This document shows, one piece after another, positions 1 to 11,700 of a stretch of 64,000 nucleotides of DNA. The notes under the pieces are model-generated. The model saw only the letters and a list, made by a program, of their open reading frames with translations. It was not told the DNA's origin and made no database searches. The stretch is from Amyelois transitella (Eukaryota > Arthropoda > Insecta > Lepidoptera > Pyralidae). The stretch lies in contig NC_083505.1 in NCBI RefSeq assembly GCF_032362555.1, positions 12,916,001-12,980,000 on the forward strand, in the 5' to 3' direction. The first letter of the stretch is position 1. The number at the start of each line of letters is the position of its first letter. The translations under genes and the position numbers were made by a program.

Positions 1-25
1 ATAGACGTGACCATATGTATGTATG
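1..25 (+). repeat. A-family SINE, 3' tail cut by window edge
   Basis: Begins atagacgtgaccatatgtat, identical to the family A terminus. Family A is a ~250-bp repeat starting gccgtgtggttcccggcacc and ending gggatatagacgtgac plus TATG repeats; the same name is used below. Confidence 0.7.
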
Positions 26-261
26 AATGTAAAACCAATAGAATTTAAAAAAATTCTATATAAACCAGTGACTATTTGACACCAAACTGGTAACTAAGGA
101 AAACCATCCACTATGTAGTCCTAGGACTTTATTACAATAGGGAGATATTAAGCAGGCGCCCTTCAATTAGTGAAAGTGAACATTTTTTGGCAAGCAAAAC
201 ATATATCTAACAGAGGATCCCAAGTGGCTAAGGCAATTATCATGGACTTTTTTCATTTCAG

Positions 262-1578
262 ATGAACGCTAAAATCCGTCCAGACATTTACTTCAGTGCT
301 CACGACCACGATTCAAAGTACGTGAAGCAGAAGAGAGACCTCACGCAACGGCAGGCACTATATCCGTTGTACAGTGTGCTGCACATACCTAGAGGCGACT
401 GGTTGTACGAGATATCTGTGCCGACATGTTCCTACAGGATGGGGACTAGTAAGATTGGATATGGAGCTGCTGTTTTCGGTAAATAATAATTGTTAAACAT
501 AAAAAAAAAACATTATCAGCTGTTGGATCCAACATACATATGGTCACGTCTATATCCCTTGCGGGGTAGACAGAACCAACAGTTTGTAAAAGACTGAATG
601 GCCATGTTCAGCTATTTGGCTTAATGATAGAATTGAGATTCGAATAGTGACAGGTTGCTAGCCTATCGCCTAAAAAAGAATTCCAAGTTTGTGAGCCTAT
701 CCCTTAGTCGCCTTTTACGAAATCCATGGGAAAGAAATGGAGTGGTTCTATTCTTTTTTGTATTGATGCCGGAAACCACGCGGTTGAATCCAAAGCTTAG
801 TTAAATCTTGTTCCTTCGTACATATCTCTCTTGGTCCTTCCTAGGGAGGGTCCGAATAGTGCATGAAGAGGTCGTACAGCTCTGAAAGTATATGTAGCTG
901 AAATAGAACTTTAGTGTCTTTTCACAAGATTCAATTTCCTTTGTCGCATTGTGAAATGCTCTTCAGTCCGCGCCGATACAAGCTAGTCTGTCTGAATCGT
1001 ATCTTACATGCTGCGAAATGATTTGAATGACACCTCAATCATTTCGCAGCGTCAATTCAGCTATCTGTATTCTTTTTTGTATTTGTGCCGTGTGGTTCCC
1101 GGCACCAATACAAAAAAGAGTAGGACCACTCCATCTCTTTCCCATGGATGTCGTAAAAGGCGACTAAGGGATAGGCTTACAAACTTGGGATTCTTTTTTA
1201 GGCGATGGGCTAGCAACATGCCACTATTTGAATCTCAATTTTATCTTAAAGCCAAATAGCTGAACGTGGCCTTTCAGGCTTTGCAAGACTGTTGGCTCTG
1301 TCTACCCCTCAAGGGATATAGACGTGATTATATGTAATGTATGTATGCAGCTATCTGTTACTAAATGTAAACATTCTTTTTTTTCAGAAAACAACAACAG
1401 TCTTCTACATTACACCGTGTTCTGGTCGCCGCAGAGGTTTCCATATTTGCTATTCTATGCTTTTGTACTTATTCCGCTGTGTTTGTACTGCCTTATATTC
1501 TGTCAATACAGACTCTTGCGGTGTCGCGAGACAACCAGTAGGAAAACTGATGAAGTACCACTTTTGAAGAGAGTTTAA
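262..1578 (+). CDS. MPPE1: MPPE1/PGAP5-like GPI-remodelling metallophosphoesterase, last two coding exons (5' part outside window)
   Basis: Exons 262-478 and 1388-1578. The first exon follows a tttcatttcag acceptor at 251-261 and ends at a gtaaat donor in phase 1. The second follows ttttttttcag and restores the frame (split codon GAA). The first residues end in a metal-site motif SAHDHDS, equivalent to the GHxH motif that closes the calcineurin-like phosphoesterase fold, followed by LYEISVPTCSYR, typical of this family. The second exon encodes one hydrophobic transmembrane segment (FPYLLFYAFVLIPLCLYCLI) and a short basic tail ending LLKRV. Family knowledge: PGAP5 removes ethanolamine phosphate from the second mannose of GPI anchors at ER exit sites. 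The canonical Gly of GHxH is Ala here. The tail lacks a clear KKxx signal. The catalytic N-terminal two thirds must lie to the left of the window. Assignment is by recognised motifs, not a search. Confidence 0.75.
531..784 (-). repeat. A-family SINE, full length
   Basis: Runs from the TATG tail (acatacatatggtcacg) to the ccggaaaccacgcgg 5' end; in the intron of the MPPE1-like gene, in opposite orientation to the next copy. Confidence 0.9.
1087..1347 (+). repeat. A-family SINE, full length
   Basis: gccgtgtggttcccggcacc at 1087 through the (TATG) tail, ending 40 bases before the acceptor at 1387. Confidence 0.9.
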
Positions 1579-3285
1579 GAGAAACCGTGACCACTTACCA
1601 TCAGACCGTACGCTTGTTGTCTATAAAAAAGAACTATACCACTGTAAGGTACATGGCACCATTTTTAAATATGTATGATTTCCGGGATTCGATCTTATAT
1701 GAATATGACCTCCAGAGGGGTTAGTGCGAGTTTTACTCGATCAAACGCGTCGAGAAAGTAACCGCGAATTTGTATGAGATTTTATCAGCGCCACCTAGTG
1801 GTAACGCGATGGCACTAATGCCATTCCTTACAAATTCGTGATTACTCGCTACTCGCGAGTAGAACTCGCACTAACCCCTCTGGTCTATAGACAAATGTTT
1901 ATGAGGCTTATGACTTATCTTCTCTAGCTCTTTCTATTTGGTTAATAGGAATAGATAGAGATAACATATATGCCATAACAAAATATAATCCACCGCTCTT
2001 GGTCACAAGGGAATTCGAATTTACCTTGGAGGAAGTTGCCAAAAAAGGAACAATAAACATCCATTTTGGAAACGCCAAAGATATTTATTAAGCTTTCTGT
2101 GGTATATAGCGCACAGGTTATTGAAGGTTCAATTTTATATTTAATATTTTTTTTTTAATTTTAGCTAATACTGCAATACTGATTATAAGATTAAAATATT
2201 ATAAATAAAAAGTATGAGGCCCATCTTTAATAGATTTTGTATTATTATGGGGTTGCCAACTTTAAATGAAGAATTTAACATTGAAATATTGTAAACACTG
2301 TACTGATTTTCGTATCTATAAATGTTCCATATGTTCTTCTCTGAATGATGAACAAACAAATACACTTTTAATTCCTTTTTTTTTCTGATGCATATTAGAA
2401 ATTTTATTTAGATTTTTTTTTGGTGTAAGATGTTTCCTTTTTTTATATAGGTTATGTAAAATTAACACTGTTGAGTAATTACAATGATGTGTCAAACATT
2501 CCTTAATTTAGCTCTTATTTATATAGCTTAGCATTTGCCCCATTTTGCATTCCACAGTTATTATTATTATTGTTTTCATTTAAAATTATTTAAAATAGTA
2601 ACCTTTATAAAATTTTTAGTTAATTCATTGTTATAAAAACTAAATAAAAAAATACTTTATAAAAATATTTTATAATTATTATAACAAAACAGTTATGCTA
2701 TGCCTCAGGTAACTAAAATACTAATAACATAAAGTCTTTATCTTACCACAGGTGAATACATTATAAATGCAAAAAAGATATTCTAGCTAGTAATTCAATA
2801 CCAACCTTATCTAATACTCAATTATACAAAATAATAAAAGTACATGTTAGGGCACTGAGAACCTCCAATTTTTTAGAAGTAGGCACAATTCCAATTCAAC
2901 TATATTACATAGTATAAGAATAAATATTTTGAAAAAAAAAAACAGGGGTTTTTAAGAAATGCATAAATAGAAAAGTCCAATTTTGATTAGGATTTCATTA
3001 GTCTAGATATATAGTATTATTATAACTCTGGTTGTTTTACCTTTATCCTATGTTTGTATGTTATCTTACTAAGCCTCAGGCAGTACAAAATAAAGAAATA
3101 AAATAATATATAATCTTTTCAAAGGGAATGTACTGTTTTCCTTTGGTTTTTTTTAAATTTGTCCTCATATCAACCAACAGAAGTTGTACAATTTATAATT
3201 TAGTTTAAGTCCATATTTTTAATATAGTAACAAGTTAAATTATATTTTTACAATAAATAGAATATTTTGTTAACTGTATGTGTTT
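1579..3285. other. Convergent 3' region of MPPE1-like and PIG-W
   Basis: AT-rich tail-to-tail intergenic DNA. A MITE sits at 1711-1884. On the complement an AATAAA at about 2087 could end PIG-W. From 2100 to 3285 nothing beyond AT-rich low-complexity sequence is seen. Confidence 0.35.
1711..1884. mobile_element. MITE with ~20-bp terminal inverted repeats
   Basis: Ends are ccagaggggttagtgcgag (1712) and its complement ctcgcactaacccctctgg (1865-1883), with further partial complementarity inside (actcg, gaattt). About 170 bp, no ORF. Superfamily not determined. Lies in the probable 3' UTR of the MPPE1-like gene. Confidence 0.75.
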
Positions 3286-4590
3286 TTATATTCTCAATCC
3301 TATAATTTTCAGTAAAGAGGTGAATGACAATAACAAAATCATGTAAACATTCAAAATAAAGAAGGACCACTCATTTGAAACAAGTAATGTTCTTATGTTC
3401 AAATTTATAGCACCTGTCATCAAGTTGGCAATTAAGAAGCAAGATAATCCATTTCTATTGATGTCTGAAAGTATCAAAGGTGCTTCAAAATCATCATAAA
3501 CTACTTCACAGTAGTACAACACCATCATTATTGACCACAATATTGCCTCCACATACAAGCAGTAACCAGCATTGGCCAATGTTCTAGATGCCGGCTTTAT
3601 TACTGGCACAACATAAGTTAAGATCCATAATACTCCAACACTTAAAGTTAGATTCTTCATGACTTTACTTCTTTCAGCAACTTTATCAAGGAATATTGTT
3701 TGGTAGTGTGCAGCAAATAAGTACATTGAGACATAACCCAGGCTTGATGATATTCCTTCTCGGTTAGCAGAGATGAGGTCTGTGCGAGGTGCATTACTGA
3801 ACACCCACTCTTCCAAACCATAGTAAAGAAAGAACTCGTGAATAGCTAATGTAACAATGCTTAATAACAACCGCTTGTTGGAAAAATACAATAATAGACT
3901 GGAGACCACTTTACACACTGCTATTGTAAAGAAAAAGTTCCAATGGACTCCATATTCCGTGACATGTTCATGGTACTCAAACTGCTTCACAGATACATAT
4001 CTCCCAACACCGAGGCACAGAAGAATTGATACAAATTTAGCATTACTTTTCAAAACATAAATTATACCTCTTTCCCTCACGTCTTTATGAACAAGACCAC
4101 TTATAAGAACGAAAAACCCTACTCCTGTGTCCATCAAACTGTAACCATAGTTTTCAGTCTTAGCTAAATATCTAGGAAAACTTTTAAAATCTACAGCTAG
4201 AATACAACACACTGTCATTAAGTATGTAAGGCCTCTCACTGCGGATATAGTCTGTAACTTTTTAAAATCATTGGGTAGAGTGAACTTCTTCACCATATCT
4301 AAATGATAACAATGCTGGTAGACTTCATAAATAAGAGGAAATAATATAGAAACATTAAGGATATATATGTAATCCGACAGAATAGTGTTGGCGGCTACTA
4401 GAGATAGTACAATGATGATATATTCATACACATACTGGGAGTATTTCGAACTCCGGCACATTCCCGAAACTGTCGTGAAGAGTGAACATTCAACGGTATA
4501 CATAATGCAGCAAAATGTGTGAAAAACAGTCGACCCATGGTTATTAGACATAAATGTTTCATGATAGCTCTTGTATTCAGTAGCATTCAT
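3286..4590 (-). CDS. PIGW: PIG-W: GPI-anchor inositol acyltransferase
   Basis: Single-exon ORF of 434 residues, as the coding part of PIG-W genes usually is. It is almost entirely hydrophobic segments (about 11-13 predicted membrane spans). Diagnostic stretches are FPRYLAKTENYGYSLMDTGV (about residues 137-156), matching the conserved FPRRFAKTE..G..MDxGVG block of PIG-W/Gwt1, and ANREGISSSLGYVSMYLFA near residue 278, matching the NREG...GY block. Family knowledge: PIG-W adds palmitate to the inositol ring of GlcN-PI in the ER, an early GPI step. The start is the first Met (MNATEYKSYHETFMS); a short acidic/polar N-terminus before the first span fits the family. The gene is convergent with the MPPE1-like gene, another GPI-pathway enzyme. 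It is complete and uninterrupted. Length is slightly below the human protein (about 500). Confidence 0.9.
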   Translation of the reverse strand: MNATEYKSYHETFMSNNHGSTVFHTFCCIMYTVECSLFTTVSGMCRSSKYSQYVYEYIIIVLSLVAANTILSDYIYILNVSILFPLIYEVYQHCYHLDMVKKFTLPNDFKKLQTISAVRGLTYLMTVCCILAVDFKSFPRYLAKTENYGYSLMDTGVGFFVLISGLVHKDVRERGIIYVLKSNAKFVSILLCLGVGRYVSVKQFEYHEHVTEYGVHWNFFFTIAVCKVVSSLLLYFSNKRLLLSIVTLAIHEFFLYYGLEEWVFSNAPRTDLISANREGISSSLGYVSMYLFAAHYQTIFLDKVAERSKVMKNLTLSVGVLWILTYVVPVIKPASRTLANAGYCLYVEAILWSIMMVLYYCEVVYDDFEAPLILSDINRNGLSCFLIANLMTGAINLNIRTLLVSNEWSFFILNVYMILLLSFTSLLKIIGLRI

Positions 4591-5731
4591 GGTGAAAATT
4601 CGTAGGAAATTGCCTTATCCCTCTAACAAGCCCTTTTCCCTTATCCTCCTTATCAGTTTATATTATATAATTCGGCGTATACTGATACTCTTCTTTTAGT
4701 AAACTTTAAACACCATACATAGTTCGTTTAAATGAATAACGAAAGCAAGATATAACAAAGTGGACAGAAAATCTTGTTATTACAAAAAGTTTACGCACCT
4801 ACCTATCTTTACAAATTTTGTTTTGATTACTTTTGATTTGACATACTTGACATGACGGTAGGGAGAATAGTCAAATGTGTTTTGACATTGACAGCTGTCT
4901 TTCTGTCGTATGTCAGAAACACTAACATGACGCAGGTAACCTCAGTGATAGGTCTAGCAATAATTATATACCTGAATAGAAATGTTATGCGGGTCCCTCT
5001 AACAAACGAAAGTTATGACACACAAATCTCAACTGGGTATAGAATACTAACCTGAGATTGCTAAATGTCGCGGTGTCTATATATATAATTACATTATGTT
5101 TTCAATAATAAAACTGTTCGAATCGACTCTGATCGCCGTTCAGCTGTGAAGTGATGTCCTCATCTTCAAACCGCAGGACGTTAGTATATAAATACCATAC
5201 AAACACCATACCTATGCTTATATGATTTTGCATACCACACGCGTCTGTCACCTCATACAAGTGCGTTTTGTTTTGACAACTGACCGAACTCAGTACAGTA
5301 AGAAAGCAGAATAAAAAAATTCTTACTTCTTGCGAATTTCTTCCTACTTTTATTTTTTAATTGGAGCCCAATAGCATTTTTGATAAATTGCTCTTAGTTT
5401 TCAAAGTAATCAAATAAATAAGATATAGTATTTTTTACAAAATAAGCTACCTACATAATGTTGTGTGAATGTTGAATTATTGCGGCAATTTGACAGGTCA
5501 GCTTCGAGCCACTTTTTAGCTTTCAGAGTAGCGTATTTTAATTTTATTTTGTTATTAATTGATTTGATTGTTCTAAATGACAAGTATTTATGCATAATGG
5601 TAGTTTTATTGTTCTATTAGTTCGTTTCTAAGTGCACTTGCAGTGTTATATAAACTAGAGCCAATAGTGTCGGCAGTCCCGATGAGTATAACTACATAGT
5701 ACGTCAGTGAACGAATGGTTGCTAAAAGATA
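4591..5731. promoter_or_regulatory. Divergent promoter region between PIG-W and PABIR
   Basis: About 1.1 kb with outward-facing genes. A CCAAT motif lies at about 5661, some 70 bases before the PABIR start. No repeat is recognised. A short ORF at 4852-5055 has no family signal and is not called. Confidence 0.35.
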
Positions 5732-8700
5732 ATGGATGTGGATGCTCCTAACATATTGAAAAGGTGCAGCAGCGCACCTCTAATCAATGAGGTGTCGTCT
5801 ACAGCGGCGACTTCTCCTACAACCAACACAGCTCCAAGGTAAATATGAGGTACCTCGCACGCCTCCGTAAGGTGATGCGGTTGTTGCTATGCTGAGTACC
5901 TATTTTAGACAGCTGCCGTGGTGCCTAGTGGGTGCAATATGTGTTTTTAGCATTGTGTTGTTAATAACCTTTTCAAAAGTAATAAAATTTCTTACCATTT
6001 TTTGTTCAATCTGTTTTGGGAGATGTACCTAGTTAATTTATTGATAACCATGCCTTGTAGATAGTATTGAACTGAGAATAGTATGATAGAATAACCATAA
6101 GTAGGTGGTGCTTTTAGTAATTTTCCTCATTAGTTTGTGTTGGATGTGTATTGTGTGTTAATTTATTCATTTTGCTACATAATGAACATATGACATGCAA
6201 AATGTAGTTTTAAGAATGTGTCTTTCTTATTATGGAAATTGTAGTTAAACAGGATTTAAGAATTTTTGACTTAGGAATGAATGATGCAAATCAGTTTGTG
6301 TCATTTATGCAAGAAATCTATAATTTATGAGTGTTTTTGGCACTAATATAACAGTTTTTTGATTATCATGCAAAATCTTTTTAGACAGTATTTTGTAATT
6401 TACTGTAGTAACTAATTAAAAACAATTATGTCTGTCCTGGCTCTAGCTGGCTTCCATGGGTAAAAATAAAAACAACGAGAAAACAGATAAGAATGTTAAA
6501 AAGTAAAGTAAAGAATGAATTGATGATTTTTTTCACCAATTTATTATTGTATATTTTACCTTTTTATATTTAAGTTAAATATTCATATTGCATGGCGAAA
6601 GTAGTTTTAGATGCTTGCACTTTCATTATAATTAAATATTACATAAATATTTATATAACAGTCGCATCTATAATCATTAGCCGCTGCAAAAGTTAATGGT
6701 TTCAAAAAGCTAGTGTGAACACTAGAGTCTGTATCCAATAGGAAAAGCAGGATGGGATGGGAGCGCTGTGTTCTGCGGCAGGACCTATTCTATTTTGTCC
6801 GGTAATCATTAAAATTTCGGGAGTTTCTCTGCTAGTGTTCACCTACACACACGATAACTAAACTACTATTTATGAAAAGTAACTAAACTATTCAGGACTT
6901 TTGAGTTTAGTTATGTGTGATTATGAGCCTGCATTACCTGATGGTCTAACTACATAGATGAAACAAAAATAGATTTATTTTTAAAATAGGATACAAGGTA
7001 TTATGGAATAAGTATAATTATTACCTACTACCGTTTCCAAAGTGCAGGTGTAGAAGAACCGGCGGAATAAACTATACTGCATCATTTTCAGCAGCTCTCA
7101 ATTTACAAATACGATGAAATTAATTATATACTTCTTTTAGGCGATGGGCTGACGACCTCACCATTTAAATTCTAGTCTCATTAAGTCATATTGCTGAATG
7201 TGTTCGTTTTGAGACTTGACTCTGTTTACAACATAAGGGATAAAGACGTGATTAAAAGTGGTATCAATTATATTAAAACTTTAAGATAACCTTCAATATT
7301 GAAAACATATGGATTTGTTACTGAATTTAAACATTGCGTTCCATGATACATACTACATTTATAAATAATTCAGCTACTAAACGCGCACGTAACATACCTT
7401 TATTTTATCGCGGACTTTTCGATTCGCTCCATCTGAGACGGAGCAGTACCCCGCTGGTTTTCAGTCGCAAGGTGACCACGGATCATTGTGACATAGATTC
7501 GAAACATCCGAGATGAAATAAAGGAGCGTTACGTGCGTGTTTAATACCTGTATTATGTATAAACATATGGATTTGCTCTACCACAGTTTCGCGATATATA
7601 TTTTGAAATCTCCCCTAGATTGAAAAGCCCGCGCTTATCACAAACTAGTGTTGTGATTCCAAGAATGGAAAATATGTGAATATAATCGTTTGGTAGCGAC
7701 ATCTCGTCGCGTCGCTATCGCGCCGATTATTACGCGATAAAACCAACGTGCTTTATATTATACTAGCTGTGCCCGCGACTTCGTCCGCGTGGAATAGTTA
7801 TTTTGGGCATCATTGAAGCCCTCAAAGATGAATAATTTACCCCGTTCTTTTCACATTTCCCATTATTTCTCGGCTCCTAATCATTTATCGCCTTCCTCGA
7901 TAAATGATCTATTCAACACAAAAACAATTTTTCAATTCGAACCAGTAGTTCCTGAGATTGGCGCGTTCAAACAAACAAACTCTTCAGTTTAATACATCTT
8001 GTCATTCTTATTTCCGATGAGTTTTGTATATCATTGACCCTCTTGCTTTGAGTCTAGTTATATACAACTCAGTCGCACGATTCCTAGCTCTGGAAGAGGG
8101 TAAGTCATGAATTATATACTGTATCGTGGCCCGACTTGAAGGCAATTAATAAAATAAAGGTTTAGAGGAAAAGAGAAGAAGGAGAGAAGTGAGTTACTAC
8201 CACCAGCTTTGGCTCTATCAACCTTCTAGTTATGAGCTCAATCACGTAAGGTGATTTTACGAGCACCCTTTCTAGACTCCCTACAAAATATGTGAAGTGT
8301 TCCTTTAATTCTGTATTACCATCTATATTTGTAAATTGACGTCCGGTGAAAATGATTGCAGTGTAGTTTGCTTCGCCGCTTCTTCTACACATGCGCTTTG
8401 GAAGCGGTGGCGTCGCAAATAGAAATTAGTAGTAACAATATATAGTTTAAGCGTACAACTAGGTCCCATTAAGAAACCAAAGCAGACCTCTAATTAGTTC
8501 TTTTAGAGATAATTTTAAAAATTATAATAATTGGACTGCAAAACAATCTTAACATGGATTGTTGGCAAAAAAAGCGCTTAATATCAGCGATTCGCAGTTT
8601 TTCTCTACGTAGGTATCTTCAATTAGATTTTTGATATTGTCAAATGCGAGAAGAAAGATAAGCGCCCTCAGAATGGTAAAAAAGCTCATGACCTATTAGC

Positions 8701-11700
8701 ATTTTGCACTTTGGGTGTGCCGTCCCGGACCAATAGAAACAGAATAGAACCACTCCATATCTTTCCCATGGATGTCGTGAAAGGTAAGGACACCTTCCCT
8801 TAGTCACCTTTCACGACATCCATCGTATATACTTGGAATTCCTCTTTTGGGCGATGGGCTAGTAACCTGTCACTATTTGAATCCCAATCCTATAATTAAG
8901 CCAAACAGCTGAACGTGCCCTTTTCAGTCTGTTGATGACTGTTGGCTCTGTCTACCCCGCAAGGGATATAGACGTGATTATAGTTAGCACTGGGAAGAAC
9001 CTAGGGAACGCATTTGACCCCGGTCCAGGAGTGGTTATATAAATATCAATTAATTACGCGTAGCGGTTGACAGATGTGCAATCCTTCTGTGACTCCAAAT
9101 AAAGGAATAAACCGAACAAAACCATTGGATTATAGTTACACCTTCATGCTTGAATGTGCAAGTTACCTTACGATGTTTTCCCTTACAATAAGGATACATA
9201 TATACATATGATCACGTCTTTATCCCTTACGGGGTAGACAGAGCCAACAGTCTTGAAAAGACTGATAGGCCACGTTCAGCTGTTTGGCTTAATGATAGAA
9301 TTGAGATTCAAATAGTGACGGGTTGCTAGCCCATCGCCTAAAAGAAGAATCCCAAAGTTAATAAGCCTATCCCTTAGTCAATACAATAAGGATCGGTAAC
9401 ATTAATATCTTATCTCATGGCTGTTGCTTGTAAAAGTATTTGTTCCCTTGGGCGCTTCAATTTCCTCGACAGTGTTGGTCTTCTTCCTCCTGCCGTAAGT
9501 CCCCTTTGCATCCTCACCTCTTTGGAAAGGAGCCCGGGGCATGCCCTTGACCATGGGTTTGGGTGAGTCAGGTTTTTACACGAAGCCACACGCATTTTAA
9601 CCGGGCACCTTACCGATAAGCCCACCGTTGCTAGCTACACTTTCCACAGAGTGCTGGTAACGATACAGTATACTCATGCTTTTTTGCGGTACACGGCCAA
9701 TTCATCTCCTACAGTAATATTATACTTGTTTGTCAGGTAGCAAAGAAAAAACAGTGTTTGCCATCTGCCTTCATTCCCGTACATATTCTTAAGGTCCAAT
9801 TAAGGGAAAGGCTTATAAACTTGGAATTCTTCTTTTAAGGTGATAAGAGTTTTAGCGATGGTCGTTGTAACGCGATTTCGCATAAAGGCACCGGTTCGAA
9901 TCCCACCGCGGCCATGTATCAATGTGTTTTTTTGAAGTTACGTACATTAGTTTGATAACTAACCGATACTCTTACGGTGAGGGAAAACATCGCGAGGAAA
10001 CCGCCACATTCAAGCAACTAGATGTGTAACCATATGACCCAATACGGGTTAGTTTCCCCTGCGAAGGTTACGGAGGTTAGACGGGAGTCGCTTCGTGTAA
10101 AAAACTGACTCACCCAATCCAGGATCCATGGTCAAAGTTACCCCGGGCTCCTCTTCAGTGGTGTGAGGATGCAACCGGGACTATAGCCAGGAGGAAGAAC
10201 AAGACTGACATATTTGAATCCCAACGCCATCATTTTGCTATTCAGCGAAACGTGGCCTGTTCGATCTGTCTACCCCGTAAGACGTGATTTTTACGTATAT
10301 ACAATGTCAGGTAGCCAGCTTCTCAATCGATTTTGTTGTTTGTTTCAGAAGCACATTGTTCAGTATGTTTAGTAACAATATGTCCCGGACACGCCGACAC
10401 TCGGGCTCCTTCAGCCCCCTGGCAGCCCCTGTTAGTCTCAATGTAAGTAATGAATAATAAATATATACGGGACAAATTACACTGATTGAGTTAGTCTCGA
10501 AGTAAGTTCGAAACTTGTGTTACGAGATACTAACTCAACGATACTATATTTTATAATAAATACTTATATAGATAAACATCCAAGACCCAGGCCAATCAGA
10601 AAAAGTTCTTTTCTCATCATGCCCTGACCGGGATTCGAACCCGGGACCTCCGGTGTCACAGACAAGCGTACTACCGCTGAGCCACAGAGGCCGACAAACC
10701 GTCTAGTACCTGACACGGTGTTTCGTATAACTTAGGTAAGATAGATAGATAAACTCTGTATTGCACCATAAGAAAAAGAAAAACAGAAGAGAAAACATAG
10801 GTACTCAATTTCAGTTAGTAGACAAATTACACAATGGGTTAAGTTAGACCTAAAGTTAGATCGAGACTTGTGTTATGTAATGGGATACTAACTCGATGAT
10901 ATATATTTTTTATAATTACTTATTACTTACAAGCCATCCAGCTTCACGTGGTTTCTACAACGAAAGAGATAGATATATCTAATCACTATCATCAAACCGT
11001 AAAACTTGATATAGATATATCTAATCTCTATAATCGAACCGTAAAACTGGATATCTCCATTTTTTTTTCAGAACTCATGGGGACCCCGACTCACGCCCCG
11101 CGTGAACCAGCTGCGCGCCGAGGAGTGCGAGGCCGTCACCAACACGAGGGAGGTGGCTCACGAGCGGGAGGTGCACTCCGCGATGCAGATGGGCCAGTCC
11201 TGCGAGGACTTGACCCTGGTCGCACCTAACGCCCCCAACGCTGGGTTGCCACACTCCCCTACAAGAATACACAGGTAATGATGGGGTGAAGACACACATC
11301 TAGTCATCTTCTAAGTACTTCACCTGTCTGGAGAGGAGCCTGAGGTGCGCCTGTGATTCACGGTCTTGGATTAGGTAAACCATAGGTCGTCATGTCACTG
11401 CTGGCTGCACTCCGCTGAGGACCGGTCTGCCAACACGAGGGAGGTGGCTCACGAGCGGGAGGTGCACTCCGCGATGCAGATGGGCCAGTCCTGCGAGGAC
11501 TTGACCCTGGTCGCACCTAACGCCCCCAACGCTGGGTTGCCACACTCCCCTACAAGAATACACAGGTAATGATGGAGTGAAGACACACATCTAGTCATCT
11601 TCTAAGTACTTCACCTGTCTGGAGAGGAGCCTGAGGTGCGCCTGTGATTCACGGTCTTGGATTAGGTAAACCATAGGTCGTCATGTCACTGCTGGCTGCA

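Noticed and set aside
4852-5055. 67-codon ORF between PIG-W and PABIR
   Set aside because: Short, no domain, lies in a promoter region; not supported as a gene.
9850-9915. tRNA-like sequence with ggttcgaatccc
   Set aside because: No cloverleaf can be drawn; it continues into a K-family SINE body.
10620-10694. tRNA genes at the heads of C-family copies (also 12731, 29900, 31520, 50785)
   Set aside because: A- and B-box-like parts are present, but the acceptor strands do not pair, and each is fused to the same ~150-base tail, so they are SINE heads.
11075-11590. Minus-strand ORFs of 66-74 residues starting MCVFTPSLPVYSC
   Set aside because: They are the antisense of the duplicated PABIR exon 3.
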